Positions 7,607 through 16,087 of a stretch of DNA of 64,000 bases are shown one piece after another. Below the pieces are notes generated by a model. The model ran no database searches, had not been told where the DNA came from, and saw only the letters and a program-made list of their open reading frames with translations. The translations under genes and the position numbers were made by a program. The first letter of the stretch is position 1; each line of letters opens with the position of its first letter. Source of the DNA: Microbulbifer pacificus (GTDB lineage: Bacteria; Pseudomonadota; Gammaproteobacteria; Pseudomonadales; Cellvibrionaceae); the NCBI RefSeq assembly GCF_033723955.1, contig NZ_CP137555.1:4130097-4194096 (forward strand), read 5' to 3'.

Positions 7607-8530
7607 ATGAAACCGGGCAAAGTATTCTATCCAGTCGGTACCCCCGGCATCCCCTGGGGTGACGCGGAACGCGCTGAATGGTTGTCGCGCCAGACCCGCC
7701 ACCGCAGCTATGCGTCTGAGGTGTTAGACAAGATCGAGCAACTACGCTCGCGCTTTGACGTGGAAGAATACGGCCGCCTGGAATATGGCGATGAAAGCTT
7801 TCCGCTGCTGGCGTTCCGCAGCCGCGACTGGCGTGACGATCTGCCAGTGGTGCTGGTGACGGGCGGTGTGCACGGCTACGAAACCAGCGGTGTACACGGG
7901 GCGCTGCAGTTTGTGGATCAGCATGCCGCGGACTACGCCGGCCGCGTGAACCTGCTGGTGGCGCCCTGTGTCAGCCCCTGGGCCTACGAGCGCATCCACC
8001 GCTGGAACCCGAACGCCATCGACCCGAACCGCTCCTTCCGCGAAAACAGCCCTGCCGAAGAATCGGCGGCGCTGCTGCGTCTTGTGGAACCCATCCGCGA
8101 CCGTGCGCTGATGCATATCGACCTGCACGAGACCACCGATACCGACGAAACCGAGTTCCGCCCAGCACTGGCCGCCCGCGACGGCAAGCGGTACATACCG
8201 GGCGGCATTCCGGATGGCTTTTACCTGGTGGACGACAGCGAGAACCCGCAGCCTCAATTCCAGCAGGCGGTGATCAAAGCGGTGAAGAAGGTCACCCATA
8301 TCGCCCCTGCGGACGACAATGGCGAGATCATCGGCTCCCCGGTGGTGGCGCGCGGCGTCATCGAATACCCGCTCAAGCAGCTGGGCCTGTGCGCCAGCAT
8401 CACCAACGCCCGCTACAAGACCACCACCGAGGTCTATCCCGATAGCCCGCGCGCCACGCCCGAGCAGTGCAATAGCGCACAGGCCGTCGCGGTGTGTGCG
8501 GCCATCGACTACGCGCTGGCGCACCGGTAA
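7607..8530 (+). CDS. M14-family (carboxypeptidase/deacylase-like) metallohydrolase
   Basis: 307 residues, ATG at 7607 with GGAGA upstream. Zinc-site residues of the M14 fold are visible: His89 and Glu92 in GGVHGYETSG and His174 in HIDLHETTD. The PNAIDPNRSF segment supplies the substrate-binding Asn-Arg. No signal peptide, so it acts in the cytoplasm, perhaps on a peptide or an acylated amino acid as in aspartoacylase/succinylglutamate desuccinylase relatives. It is 36 bases downstream of polB. Its 3' part is repeated as a decayed fragment at 10254-10679, and its last 30 bases again at 12042-12075. Substrate not known. Confidence 0.85.
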   Translation: MKPGKVFYPVGTPGIPWGDAERAEWLSRQTRHRSYASEVLDKIEQLRSRFDVEEYGRLEYGDESFPLLAFRSRDWRDDLPVVLVTGGVHGYETSGVHGALQFVDQHAADYAGRVNLLVAPCVSPWAYERIHRWNPNAIDPNRSFRENSPAEESAALLRLVEPIRDRALMHIDLHETTDTDETEFRPALAARDGKRYIPGGIPDGFYLVDDSENPQPQFQQAVIKAVKKVTHIAPADDNGEIIGSPVVARGVIEYPLKQLGLCASITNARYKTTTEVYPDSPRATPEQCNSAQAVAVCAAIDYALAHR

Positions 8531-8558
8531 CACAAAGAAATACATGTAGCTATAAATA

Positions 8559-8625
8559 GGGTCGGATCAACGCAAGGGCGTTACTTGCTCCAAAGTAGGT
8601 AATGTAAAAAATATTGATCCGACCC
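8559..8625. repeat. Inverted GGGTCGGATCAA / TTGATCCGACCC element
   Basis: A perfect 12-base inverted repeat (8559-8570 and 8614-8625) with a 43-base centre. The arms are the GGGTCAGATCAA repeat of the left-end patch with G for A at one place. It looks like a small non-autonomous element or the two ends left by a RAYT-linked unit, right after the M14 stop. The rest of the 356-base gap (8531-8887) holds no convincing gene. Confidence 0.6.
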
Positions 8626-8887
8626 GAATATTTTCCGATTTTTGCCGCAAATTAGTCGCGTATACCCACCTAATAAGAACACCATAACGTTTCTGGCAAA
8701 CTAGGCTGTTCAAATCCTAGGCCGTAGTTTCTTCTCAAGAATATATTCTTGCGGGTGGGTGAATAATCAGATGCTAATGTCCTGGTCGCCTCTAGGTGTC
8801 GATGCTTTAGGTGCGATTGTATCCGCTTAAACACTTTTCCTTGAACTGGAACCCGGACGCAGGCCGTCAATTGCGACAGGTAATCAA

Positions 8888-9376
8888 ATGAAGCCAATAC
8901 TGAGCAAGTCTTCGAAGCTGGCCCGGGATATATTTCACATTGCTTTTTCTATTGCCTTCCTTGCGATCTGCGCGATCATTATTATCTACACAACCTATGG
9001 GTTATTCACCTTTCTGTTAAGTCATCAGATTTTTGACGCAAAAAATGATCTTCCCGCAGTCGTTCTGAATGCCATCAGCAACCTGGTGGTTGCGCTGGCA
9101 ATTTTTGAATTGCAAATGGCCATTAGTATTGAAGCCCGCAAGCCAATGACGTCTGACATTGTTCATGCGCTTAAAATCATCGCGCCAAGATTCATTATGG
9201 TTATCAGTGTCGCGCTAATGCTTGAGGGGCTTATTCTGGTGATCAAATATGGGCAGGCCGAAAATATCAGTAACCTCTATTTTCCAGTTGCCGTTATTCT
9301 GGGTGCTGGCTTTCTGTTGATTGCACTGGGCACATTCCTGAAGTTGTGCCCAGATAGAGGTATTGAGCTGGAGTGA
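8888..9376 (+). CDS. Four-helix membrane protein, possibly PsiE-like
   Basis: 162 residues with four hydrophobic segments (about 20-45, 58-78, 97-118, 130-150). The segment LVVALAIFELQMAI, with a charged residue inside a helix, and the overall pattern recall the PsiE (phosphate-starvation-inducible) membrane family, but the match is by eye only. ATG at 8888 directly follows AGGTAATCAA. It stands alone between the inverted repeat and the potassium-channel gene. Function unknown. Confidence 0.6.
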   Translation: MKPILSKSSKLARDIFHIAFSIAFLAICAIIIIYTTYGLFTFLLSHQIFDAKNDLPAVVLNAISNLVVALAIFELQMAISIEARKPMTSDIVHALKIIAPRFIMVISVALMLEGLILVIKYGQAENISNLYFPVAVILGAGFLLIALGTFLKLCPDRGIELE

Positions 9377-9532
9377 TTTATTCCGTTTGTATGCGCCGAG
9401 ATAAACATAGCCCGAACCCTACCTTGGGCAGGTGACGCACCAGCACATCAAAAAATTGCATAGGAAGTCGACGGTCGGGCTTCCTCTTCAACGGGCAGGC
9501 TCACCGGTAGGCTCTTACACAACCATGCACAT

Positions 9533-9964
9533 TTATTCTTGCGGCTTCTGATAAACCCGCTGTACCACAGCCAGTACTACTGCCGTGGTCCAGCCAAACA
9601 TGATGATGCCGATGGCCATCTGGAATGAAGACAGCAAACGCAGGCTGCCCTCGAGCACGATGTCGCCATATCCCAGGGTGGTATAGGTCACCATCGAGAA
9701 ATAGAGGGCGGGCTCTGCTTCTTTGAATGCACCCAGAAACTGGTATACCTGAGCCCAGGTCATCACCTCGACCACCGAGGCAAAAAACATCAGTAGCACA
9801 ACCGCGGACACCACCATCGGTCTTGCTGTGGGCAGGAACGGATGAGCCGGATGCAATCCCGCGATATGCCGACTCCAGCGGATGGCGATGGTCATCGCCA
9901 GCGCGTGGATGATCGTATTCACCACCAGTAACGCCGATGCAATCAACAGCACTTTAATCAGCAT
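9533..9964 (-). CDS. Two-helix ion channel (potassium channel-like)
   Basis: 143 residues. Residues 96-101 (TLGYGD, within TYTTLGYGDIVL) form a K+ selectivity filter, with a pore helix before it and a transmembrane helix after it (about 108-132). A helix at 50-70 supplies the outer segment and the N-terminus (1-30) is also hydrophobic. This is the Ion_trans_2 layout without a cytoplasmic regulatory (RCK/TrkA) domain. It would assemble as a tetramer in the inner membrane. The truncated efflux gene lies 20 bases upstream on the same strand, so its promoter may have been disturbed by that rearrangement. Confidence 0.82.
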   Translation of the reverse strand: MLIKVLLIASALLVVNTIIHALAMTIAIRWSRHIAGLHPAHPFLPTARPMVVSAVVLLMFFASVVEVMTWAQVYQFLGAFKEAEPALYFSMVTYTTLGYGDIVLEGSLRLLSSFQMAIGIIMFGWTTAVVLAVVQRVYQKPQE

Positions 9965-9984
9965 TTATCTGCCTTAGTCAGTCG

Positions 9985-10257
9985 CTATTCACGAAATACC
10001 TTACGCCAGCTGCCGGTGCGCTCAAGCATTTCTTCACGGGTTTCCGGTGGCACCAGTTCAGCCGGTGACAGATCTCCACGCACCTGCCAGCCGCCACCCA
10101 GCGCTTGGTACACCTGTAAGAGATTGGCGGCCACGGCACCGCGTGTCTGCGTCAGCTGATCCTGCTGGTTGGCGTTTGATGTCAGAGTAGTGATCACCGT
10201 ATTGAAGTCCACTAGCCCGTTGGTGTATTGCGCGGTGGACAGCTCCACCGAGCGCCG
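9985..10257 (-). pseudogene. NodT/OprM-type outer-membrane efflux protein, C-terminal fragment
   Basis: On the minus strand the frame reads STAQYTNGLVDFNTVITTLT then VAANLLQVYQALGGGWQ, the well-known end of RND outer-membrane factors (AQYxNGLxDYxxVL and ALGGGW). Only about the last 90 residues exist. The frame breaks near 10257, where sequence homologous to the M14 gene begins on the opposite strand. The partner RND pump and membrane-fusion genes are absent, so this is debris from a rearrangement. Confidence 0.8.
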
Positions 10258-10679
10258 TGATGTATATCGGCCTGCACGAAACCACCGATAGCGACGAAAC
10301 CGAGTTTCGCCCCGCACTGGCCGCCCGTGACGGCAGGCCGTATGTACCGGGTGGTATTCCCGATGGCTCCTATCTGGTGGACGACAGCGAAAACCCGCAG
10401 CCGGAATTCCAGCAGGCGGTGATCACGGCGGTGGAGAAGGTTACCCACATCGCCCCGGCGGATGAAAAGGGCGAGATTATCGGCTCAACAGTGGTCGCCC
10501 ACGGTGTTATTGAATATCCGCTCAAGCAGCTGGGCCTGCGCGCCAGCATCACCAATGCGCCCTACAAAACCACCACCGAGGTCTACCCCGACAGCCCCCG
10601 CGCTACCCCCGAGCAGTGCAATACCGCCCAAGCCGTCGCGGTGTGTGCGGCGATCGACTACGCGCTGGCGCACCGGTAA
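10254..10679 (+). pseudogene. M14 metallohydrolase, C-terminal fragment
   Basis: About 140 codons nearly identical in protein sequence to residues 167-307 of the M14 gene at 7607 (GLHETTDSDETEFRPALAAR through AAIDYALAHR). The first half, with His89 and Glu92, is missing, so zinc binding would be lost. An ATG at 10257 or 10260 starts the open frame by chance at the junction with the efflux fragment. The reading frame has stayed open and most differences from the full copy are silent or conservative, which points to a recent duplication or selection. Confidence 0.8.
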
Positions 10680-10710
10680 TTACTTACCGGGCGAATCTTT
10701 CTGGCAGAAA

Positions 10711-10737
10711 AAAGGGCGGGGTAGCCCCGCCCTTTTG
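10711..10737. terminator. Bidirectional intrinsic terminator
   Basis: GGGCGGGG-TAG-CCCCGCCC stem flanked by A-runs and T-runs, between the convergent M14 fragment (+) and DUF4234 gene (-). A near twin lies at 12106-12133. Confidence 0.85.
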
Positions 10738-10756
10738 GTTTATGGGTGAAAAGAGA

Positions 10757-11242
10757 TTACTTCGCGATTGAAGTCTGGCGATCGTCGATAAATTGGTTGA
10801 TCTTGTACTGTAGATAAATTACGTCGAACAGGAACGTCAATATCGGGCTCAACGGATAGGGGGTTCCGGCGCTCTCGGTCATAAGATCCTTCAGACGATT
10901 TTTTACCTTGAACAGGCTTGTAAGCAGAGTCACCAGGTAAATGATATTAATGGCACCTAACGTCCATACCATTTCCGGGAATCTGTACTCCATGACAAAG
11001 CTTGATGCCAGTGATATGGCCATCAGGTAGAGCCAGATTGGCGCTAAGGGTTTGGGTTGGATTCTGTTGAGGATCTGGGCGTGGTTGATGATCCAGAAAA
11101 TCGGGTAAATCCTCAGAGTGACAATAGAGAGTAGAAATACCCACCAGGCACTGAAACGCCTAAAGTTTTTTGAAATAGGGTCATTCGCGGTAGCCGTGAG
11201 ACACAAGTCGGCGGTTGGTGCACTGTACGGGTTGATTTCCAC
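10757..11242 (-). CDS. DUF4234-type membrane protein, copy A
   Basis: 161 residues. It starts MEINPYSAPTADL, a motif shared with copy B at 12153. Hydrophobic segments lie near 32-50, 68-88 and 95-110, and FSAWWVFLLSIVTLRIYPIFW is the DUF4234 pattern (usually TLGIYxxYW). The C-terminal ILTFLFDVIYLQYKINQFID resembles the last segment of the family. Inner-membrane protein of unknown role. It is preceded downstream by a strong bidirectional terminator and an M14 fragment, the same neighbourhood as copy B, so the two arose by duplication. Copy A has lost some conserved Gly (TLRIYP rather than TLGIYP). Confidence 0.8.
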   Translation of the reverse strand: MEINPYSAPTADLCLTATANDPISKNFRRFSAWWVFLLSIVTLRIYPIFWIINHAQILNRIQPKPLAPIWLYLMAISLASSFVMEYRFPEMVWTLGAINIIYLVTLLTSLFKVKNRLKDLMTESAGTPYPLSPILTFLFDVIYLQYKINQFIDDRQTSIAK

Positions 11243-11563
11243 AGGATCCCCCTTTGCTGTTGTTATTGCTTATGTAGTACCTACCGTTCAATCACTGTAG
11301 GTGAACATCATCGTGTGCGCCACATCGTGCGTCGTGCAGATCTTTGCTGGTGGCACATTTTTAAATGTAATCAAACATCGCTACGCCCGCTCTATTCGGG
11401 GACACGCTCAATAAGTGCAGTTGGGCCAAGATTGTGGCGTCAATTTGCTTGGGCCGTGTAGTGTCAGCTGGCAGATCCGACTTAAACAGTTTTCGTTGCA
11501 GAAGCTGAAAAGCGCAAACTTGTTCTAGCATTGTTGCGTGGCGATTAACCTGAAAGGTGCATC
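11243..11563. other. Gap between divergent genes
   Basis: 320 bases between the starts of DUF4234 copy A (-) and the GFA gene (+). It must hold both promoters. I see no gene, repeat or clear operator. Confidence 0.5.
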
Positions 11564-11998
11564 ATGAGCAACGAGGATAAGTACAAGGGAAGCTGTTTTT
11601 GTGGCGCGGTCCAAATAACCGTCACGGGCGAGCCGGCCGCGATGGGTTACTGCCATTGCGAGTCGTGTCGGCACTGGTCTGCGGGCCCGGTAAATGCGTT
11701 CACCCTGTGGAAGCCGGAGGCCGTCCAAGTTACCCAGGGTGCCGATAACATCGGCACATACAACAAGACGCCGCAGAGCTATCGCAAATGGTGCAAAACC
11801 TGCGGAGGCCATGTTTTTGCCGAGCATCCGACACTCGGCCTGACGGACGTCTACGCCGCGGTTATACCTTCCTTGCCTTATAAACCTGGCGTGCATGTGA
11901 ACTACCAGGAAGCCGTGCTGCACATCCACGACGGGTTACCCAAGCTGAAGGATTTTCCGGCAGAGTTTGGTGGTTCCGGTGAAATCGTCCCGGAATAG
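11564..11998 (+). CDS. GFA/CENP-V family zinc protein
   Basis: 144 residues with the zinc-binding cysteines of the GFA fold: Cys11 and Cys13 (CFCGAVQ), Cys30, Cys32 and Cys35 (CHCESCR), Cys77 and Cys80 (WCKTCGGH). The family includes a glutathione-linked formaldehyde-activating enzyme, but most members have no proven substrate, so a small-molecule thiol-adduct role is only possible. Cytoplasmic, no signal. It lies between the two DUF4234 copies, inside the duplicated zone, and appears to be captured there. Start ATG 11564 is preceded by a weak AAGG-like site. Confidence 0.88.
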   Translation: MSNEDKYKGSCFCGAVQITVTGEPAAMGYCHCESCRHWSAGPVNAFTLWKPEAVQVTQGADNIGTYNKTPQSYRKWCKTCGGHVFAEHPTLGLTDVYAAVIPSLPYKPGVHVNYQEAVLHIHDGLPKLKDFPAEFGGSGEIVPE

Positions 11999-12041
11999 CA
12001 CTTTGGCTTCCTGACGTTATGGCACCCATTCTGGTGCTCCA

Positions 12042-12075
12042 GGCGGCGATCGATTGCGTGCTGGCGCACGGGTAA
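12042..12075 (+). pseudogene. M14 tail relic
   Basis: GGCGGCGATCGATTGCGTGC and the following CTGGCGCACGGGTAA match the last 11 codons and stop of both other M14 copies (about 8497-8530 and 10646-10679) with few changes. Only the tail survives, sitting just before a terminator and DUF4234 copy B, as with copy A. Confidence 0.75.
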
Positions 12076-12105
12076 AAAATCGCGCGGGTATTTCTTTCAG
12101 ATAGC

Positions 12106-12133
12106 AAAAGGGCGGGAATCCCCGCCCTTTTTG
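12106..12133. terminator. Bidirectional intrinsic terminator
   Basis: GGGCGGG-AATC-CCCGCCC with AAAA before and TTTTT after; same position relative to its neighbours as the terminator at 10711. Confidence 0.85.
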
Positions 12134-12152
12134 TTTTAGCGCTGAGGGGGCG

Positions 12153-12632
12153 TTATACCTCGCCCTGCGGCTGGCTGTTGTCGATGAACTCGTTGATCTT
12201 GTACTGCAGGTAGATGCTGTTGAACAGGAACGTCATAACCGGGCTCAGTTCATAGTTAGAGCCGGTGCTTTTGCTCATCAAGCTGTTCAGGCGGTTTTTC
12301 ACTTTGAACAGGCTTGCTACGTAAGTTACCAGGTAGGTGACGTACAAAATCAGGTAAACAATTCCCTGCTCTGGAAATACAAAATCCGCCACAAAGCTCA
12401 GCACCAAGCCGATGGCCATCAGGTTGATCCAGGCGGGCGCAATCTGATCTTCCTGGATACGGTTGACGGTCTGGGCGCGAGTATAAACCCAGTAAACCGG
12501 ATAGATTCCCAGCGTTACAAACGTGAGCAGGAATACCCACCAGGCGCTGAAGCGCTGGAAGTTGCCCGAAATAAGATCATCGTTGGCGACACTCAGGTCA
12601 GCCGTGGGTGCGCTATACGGATTGGATTCCAT
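12153..12632 (-). CDS. DUF4234-type membrane protein, copy B
   Basis: 159 residues from the ATG at 12632, chosen because MESNPYSAPTADL aligns with copy A and AAGG lies about nine bases upstream; the open frame runs further (to 12725) without support. Segments FSAWWVFLLTFVTLGIYPVY and SLFKVKNRLNSLM are the conserved parts; the fuller match to TLGIYPVYW suggests this copy is the less altered one. Membrane protein of unknown role. Its duplicated partner is at 10757; the pair brackets the GFA gene. Confidence 0.82.
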   Translation of the reverse strand: MESNPYSAPTADLSVANDDLISGNFQRFSAWWVFLLTFVTLGIYPVYWVYTRAQTVNRIQEDQIAPAWINLMAIGLVLSFVADFVFPEQGIVYLILYVTYLVTYVASLFKVKNRLNSLMSKSTGSNYELSPVMTFLFNSIYLQYKINEFIDNSQPQGEV

Positions 12633-12741
12633 AGGAAGATACCTTTTAAATCTTGTTATTTTTGTGCCGCGCTGTCCCTCGCTCAAACAAGAGCAATGTT
12701 GTAGCGTGCGCCAGAAGCGTACCATATCTTGAGAAAGTACA

Positions 12742-12757
12742 GGGGCCTTCCGGCCCC
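12742..12757 (-). terminator. Hairpin downstream of the OsmC gene
   Basis: GGGGCC-TTCC-GGCCCC stem 46 bases past the OsmC-like stop. Few T residues follow on the minus strand, so it may only stall or protect the transcript. Confidence 0.4.
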
Positions 12758-12803
12758 CATGCTCAGTGCTGGAAATTCCAGCGATAAACGGTAAACGATA
12801 CGG

Positions 12804-13241
12804 TTAATATTTAACCGCCACCTCGGCATTCAGTGTCACCTCGGCATTCAGCGAGTTGGTCACCAGGCAACTTTGCTCGGACTTCTCCAGCAGCTTTTGG
12901 GCCTTCTCCAGATCCGTGCCCTCGGGCACTTCCAGCTTCGCATTCACTTCAAACGCGGTGAAGCAGGTCTTGCGGCCGTCTTTGTCCAGGGTGCCGGTGG
13001 CACTGCAGTCCAGCGCTGTCCATTCGAGTCCATTGAACTTGGCGATGGCGCGAAACGTGAGGATGAAGCAGTCGGCGACCGCCGCTACCAGCAGATCTTC
13101 CGGCGACCAGTGATCACCGGGGCCGCCAAACTGCGCCGGCGGTGCTGAGACCAGAGGAGTGACGCCCTCGGTGGTCAGGGTGATGTTGCTTTCGGCGGTG
13201 GCACTCGCGGTGACCAGGTAATGGTGGGGAAGGGCTTGCAT
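12804..13241 (-). CDS. OsmC/Ohr-family peroxidase
   Basis: 145 residues from ATG 13241; GGAG is five bases upstream, and earlier in-frame starts (to 13292) lack support. The two catalytic cysteines of the family are present: Cys58 (AVADCFILTF) and Cys125 (QSCLVTNSL). SPEDLLVAAVADC is the standard helix. The protein likely reduces organic hydroperoxides in the cytoplasm with thiol reductants. Single gene; the nearby acyltransferase is divergent. Confidence 0.88.
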   Translation of the reverse strand: MQALPHHYLVTASATAESNITLTTEGVTPLVSAPPAQFGGPGDHWSPEDLLVAAVADCFILTFRAIAKFNGLEWTALDCSATGTLDKDGRKTCFTAFEVNAKLEVPEGTDLEKAQKLLEKSEQSCLVTNSLNAEVTLNAEVAVKY

Positions 13242-13459
13242 GGGGTCTCCAGAAAAATGAGCGGTTTTATCTTGGCAGGGTAGTCTCGACATATCCCCGC
13301 CGCCAATGCATGCTGATTTGGCGGATTTTTTTATACCAGAATGCCACGGCTTGTCTTTGATCTAACGCAGGTCAGCTTGTTGTGCGCATTGCGAATCACC
13401 GTTTTGCAGTAAGGCCAAGGCGTAATTGTCTAGGCGCATTTGGCTTATGGAGCAATAGC

Positions 13460-14692
13460 ATGGCAACCTCCGAAACCGGGCGTCGATACGATATCGACTG
13501 GCTGCGCACCCTTGCATTCACGGTGTTGATTCTGTACCACCTGGGCATGTACTACGTGGCCGACTGGGGCTGGCATATCAAAAGTGCGCAGACCTCAACT
13601 TGGCTGCAGAACCTGATGGTCCTCACCGGCCCGTGGCGGATGTCACTGCTGTTCTTTATTTCGGCGATGGCCCTGGCGCTGTTGCAGAACCGACCCAGCA
13701 CGCGCGGCGTGCTGGAGCAGGTGGGGCGCAGGACGCGGCGGCTGATGGTGCCGCTGCTGTTTGGCATGTTCGTGATCGTGGTGCCGCAGGTGTATTTCGA
13801 GGCACTCAGCCAGGATCTGATCGCACCGGGTTATTTCCAGTTCTGGGGTCATTACGTCAATCCGCGCACGGATTTTCTGCCCGAACTCCACACGCCTATC
13901 GGCCTGCTGACCTGGAACCACCTCTGGTTCCTGCCGTACCTGTGGGTTTACAGCTTGCTGCTGATTGCACTGCGCGGACCGCTGTATCTGCTGTCGCAAA
14001 CTAAAACCTTTCAGCGGGTACCACCGTTGCTGGCGATCACCGCGGTGATCGCGGTCCTGGCCGCCATCTGGCTGTGGCTGCATGGCAGGTTCCCGGAAAC
14101 CCATGCACTGCTCGATGACTGGTACAACCACGGGCGCTACCTGCTGGTGTTTGTCTTCGGTTACCTGTTTGCGCTGCAGCCGCGCTGGTGGCAGTTCGTC
14201 ATCGATCGGCGCGTGGTGTTCATGTGCCTCGCCATCGGTTGCTATGCGCTGATTGTCGCCGACCGCAATGGCGCTTTCGACGGACTGCATGCGGATGTTG
14301 CCGCTCACCCGGCCATGCGCTTGCTGGCTGGCACCGTTGTGGCACTCAACCTGTGGGCGTGGATCTTTGCAGTGGTGGGGTTTGCCGGCTTCTACCTGAA
14401 TCGCCCGAGCCGGCTACTCAGCTACACCAATCCGGCCATATTGCCCTGGTATATGTTGCACCAGACCTTGATCATCATCTTCGCCTGGAGCCTCAAGTCG
14501 CTGACGCTGCCGATCGGGCTGGAGGCGGTGATACTGCTGGCATTGACCGTAGCCGGTTGTTTTGTCGGTTATGAAATCATCCGGCGGGTAAACGCCCTGC
14601 GGTGGCTGTGTGGTATGGACGTTCTCAAAGGCGGTATGAACAAAGGCCGTAAGCGGGAGGCGGCGGCATCCGGGGTGATCTCTACACCCTGA
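13460..14692 (+). CDS. Membrane acyltransferase 3 family protein
   Basis: 410 residues starting at ATG 13460 with GGAG eight bases upstream; a longer frame from GTG 13382 adds a leader without a site. It begins RRYDIDWLRTLAFTVLILYH, the family's first helix with Asp and Arg, and contains 10 to 11 hydrophobic helices. WNHLWFLPYLWVYSL is the conserved core and the C-terminal PWYMLHQTLI is typical of OpgC-like/acyltransferase 3 proteins that move acyl groups from the cytoplasm to surface carbohydrates or glucans. Specific substrate not readable. No operon partner. Confidence 0.85.
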   Translation: MATSETGRRYDIDWLRTLAFTVLILYHLGMYYVADWGWHIKSAQTSTWLQNLMVLTGPWRMSLLFFISAMALALLQNRPSTRGVLEQVGRRTRRLMVPLLFGMFVIVVPQVYFEALSQDLIAPGYFQFWGHYVNPRTDFLPELHTPIGLLTWNHLWFLPYLWVYSLLLIALRGPLYLLSQTKTFQRVPPLLAITAVIAVLAAIWLWLHGRFPETHALLDDWYNHGRYLLVFVFGYLFALQPRWWQFVIDRRVVFMCLAIGCYALIVADRNGAFDGLHADVAAHPAMRLLAGTVVALNLWAWIFAVVGFAGFYLNRPSRLLSYTNPAILPWYMLHQTLIIIFAWSLKSLTLPIGLEAVILLALTVAGCFVGYEIIRRVNALRWLCGMDVLKGGMNKGRKREAAASGVISTP

Positions 14693-14880
14693 CGACCTCA
14701 CAATCCCGCGGCCTTACGCAGTGGGAGCTGGCTCGCCATATAAGCACCTTGTCTCTGATTTTTTCATAAGATCCGGTTATAAGATGATGATCGACATCTA
14801 TTGGTTATTTTGAATGATGGGCATAATATAGCGCGCGGGCGGCACCCGGCCGCTCATCTGATTGCCACAGGAGCACGACT

Positions 14881-16017
14881 ATGCCGTCTATCGTTATCGC
14901 AGGTTACAAGCGCTCGCCGTTTCACTTTGCCCGCAAGGGCGGGCTGGTGGATGTGCGACCGGATGATCTCGCCGCCCAAGTACTGCGCGGTCTGCTGGAT
15001 TCCCTGGATGTGAACCCGGCGGAAATTGAGGATGTGATCATGGGCTGTGCCTATCCCGAGGCGGAGCAGGGCATGAACATCGCGCGCATCGCCAGCTTCC
15101 GTGCGGGCTTCCCACAGCATCTGGGGGGCATGACCATCAACCGTTTCTGTGGCTCGTCCATGAGCGCGGTGCATTATGCCTACGGGCAGATCGGGGCGGG
15201 TGCCGGCGAGGCGTTTATCGCTGCCGGTGTGGAGTCCATGACGCGGGTACCCATGGGCGGCTTCAACATATCGCCGAACCCGACACTGCTGGAGAATTTC
15301 CCGCAGGTGTACATGTCCATGGGCCACACCGCCGAAGAGGTAGCCAAACGCTACGGCGTCAGCCGGGTGGAGCAGGAGTCCTTTGCGGTGGAATCCCATG
15401 GCAAGGCGGCGGCTGCGCAGCAGCACGGTTTGCTGGCGCCGGAAATTATCGCAGTGGAAACGCCGAATGGGCCTGTGTTCGAGGACGGCTGTATTCGTCC
15501 CGGTACCAATGCGGAAGCGCTGGCGCAGCTGAAGCCTGCGTTTGATGGCACCGTGACCGCGGGCACTGCCTCGCCCTTGACCGATGGCGCCGCCGCGCTG
15601 CTGGTGTGTACCGAATCCTTCGCGCGCAGTCGCGGCCTGGACATCCTCGCGCGGATCAAGGCGGTGGCGGTGGCTGGCTGTGCACCGGAAATCATGGGCA
15701 TGGGGCCTGTGCATGCCACCCGCAAGGTGCTGGACCGCGCCGGTCTCAGCATTGCGGATATTGGCCTGGTGGAAATTAATGAAGCCTTCGCCAGCCAGTC
15801 CATTGCCTGTGTGCGCGAACTGGGGCTGGATATGGCGCGGGTCAACCTGCATGGCGGCGCCACCGCGCTTGGGCACCCGCTGGGCGCGACCGGTGCGCGT
15901 ATTACCGGCAAGGCAGCGGCACTGTTGCGCGATAGCGATGAGCGCTATGCGGTGGCCACCCAGTGCATCGCCGGTGGCCAGGGCGTCGCGACCCTGCTGG
16001 AGCGCGTTGATTCCTGA
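14881..16017 (+). CDS. Thiolase (acetyl-CoA C-acyltransferase family)
   Basis: 378 residues with the full thiolase triad region: Cys90 in NRFCGSS, the GHPLGATGAR loop (His) and CIAGGQG (second Cys). NEAFASQ is also intact. This family condenses or splits acyl-CoA in beta-oxidation or ketone metabolism; the sequence alone does not say which direction. Cytoplasmic. A TetR-family gene lies 70 bases downstream on the same strand and prpD after that, so a short-chain acyl-CoA or propionate context is plausible. A purine-rich GGAGCACGACT precedes the ATG. Confidence 0.9.
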   Translation: MPSIVIAGYKRSPFHFARKGGLVDVRPDDLAAQVLRGLLDSLDVNPAEIEDVIMGCAYPEAEQGMNIARIASFRAGFPQHLGGMTINRFCGSSMSAVHYAYGQIGAGAGEAFIAAGVESMTRVPMGGFNISPNPTLLENFPQVYMSMGHTAEEVAKRYGVSRVEQESFAVESHGKAAAAQQHGLLAPEIIAVETPNGPVFEDGCIRPGTNAEALAQLKPAFDGTVTAGTASPLTDGAAALLVCTESFARSRGLDILARIKAVAVAGCAPEIMGMGPVHATRKVLDRAGLSIADIGLVEINEAFASQSIACVRELGLDMARVNLHGGATALGHPLGATGARITGKAAALLRDSDERYAVATQCIAGGQGVATLLERVDS

Positions 16018-16087
16018 GTGCAGCGGGGAGTAGGTGTTGTGTGATTTCGTCGTTAATATGACATGCGACATTTGAAGTGAGGGCGCC

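Noticed and set aside
8670..8897. Minus-strand 75-codon frame before the four-helix protein
   Set aside because: It has no support and overlaps the promoter and start of the plus-strand gene.
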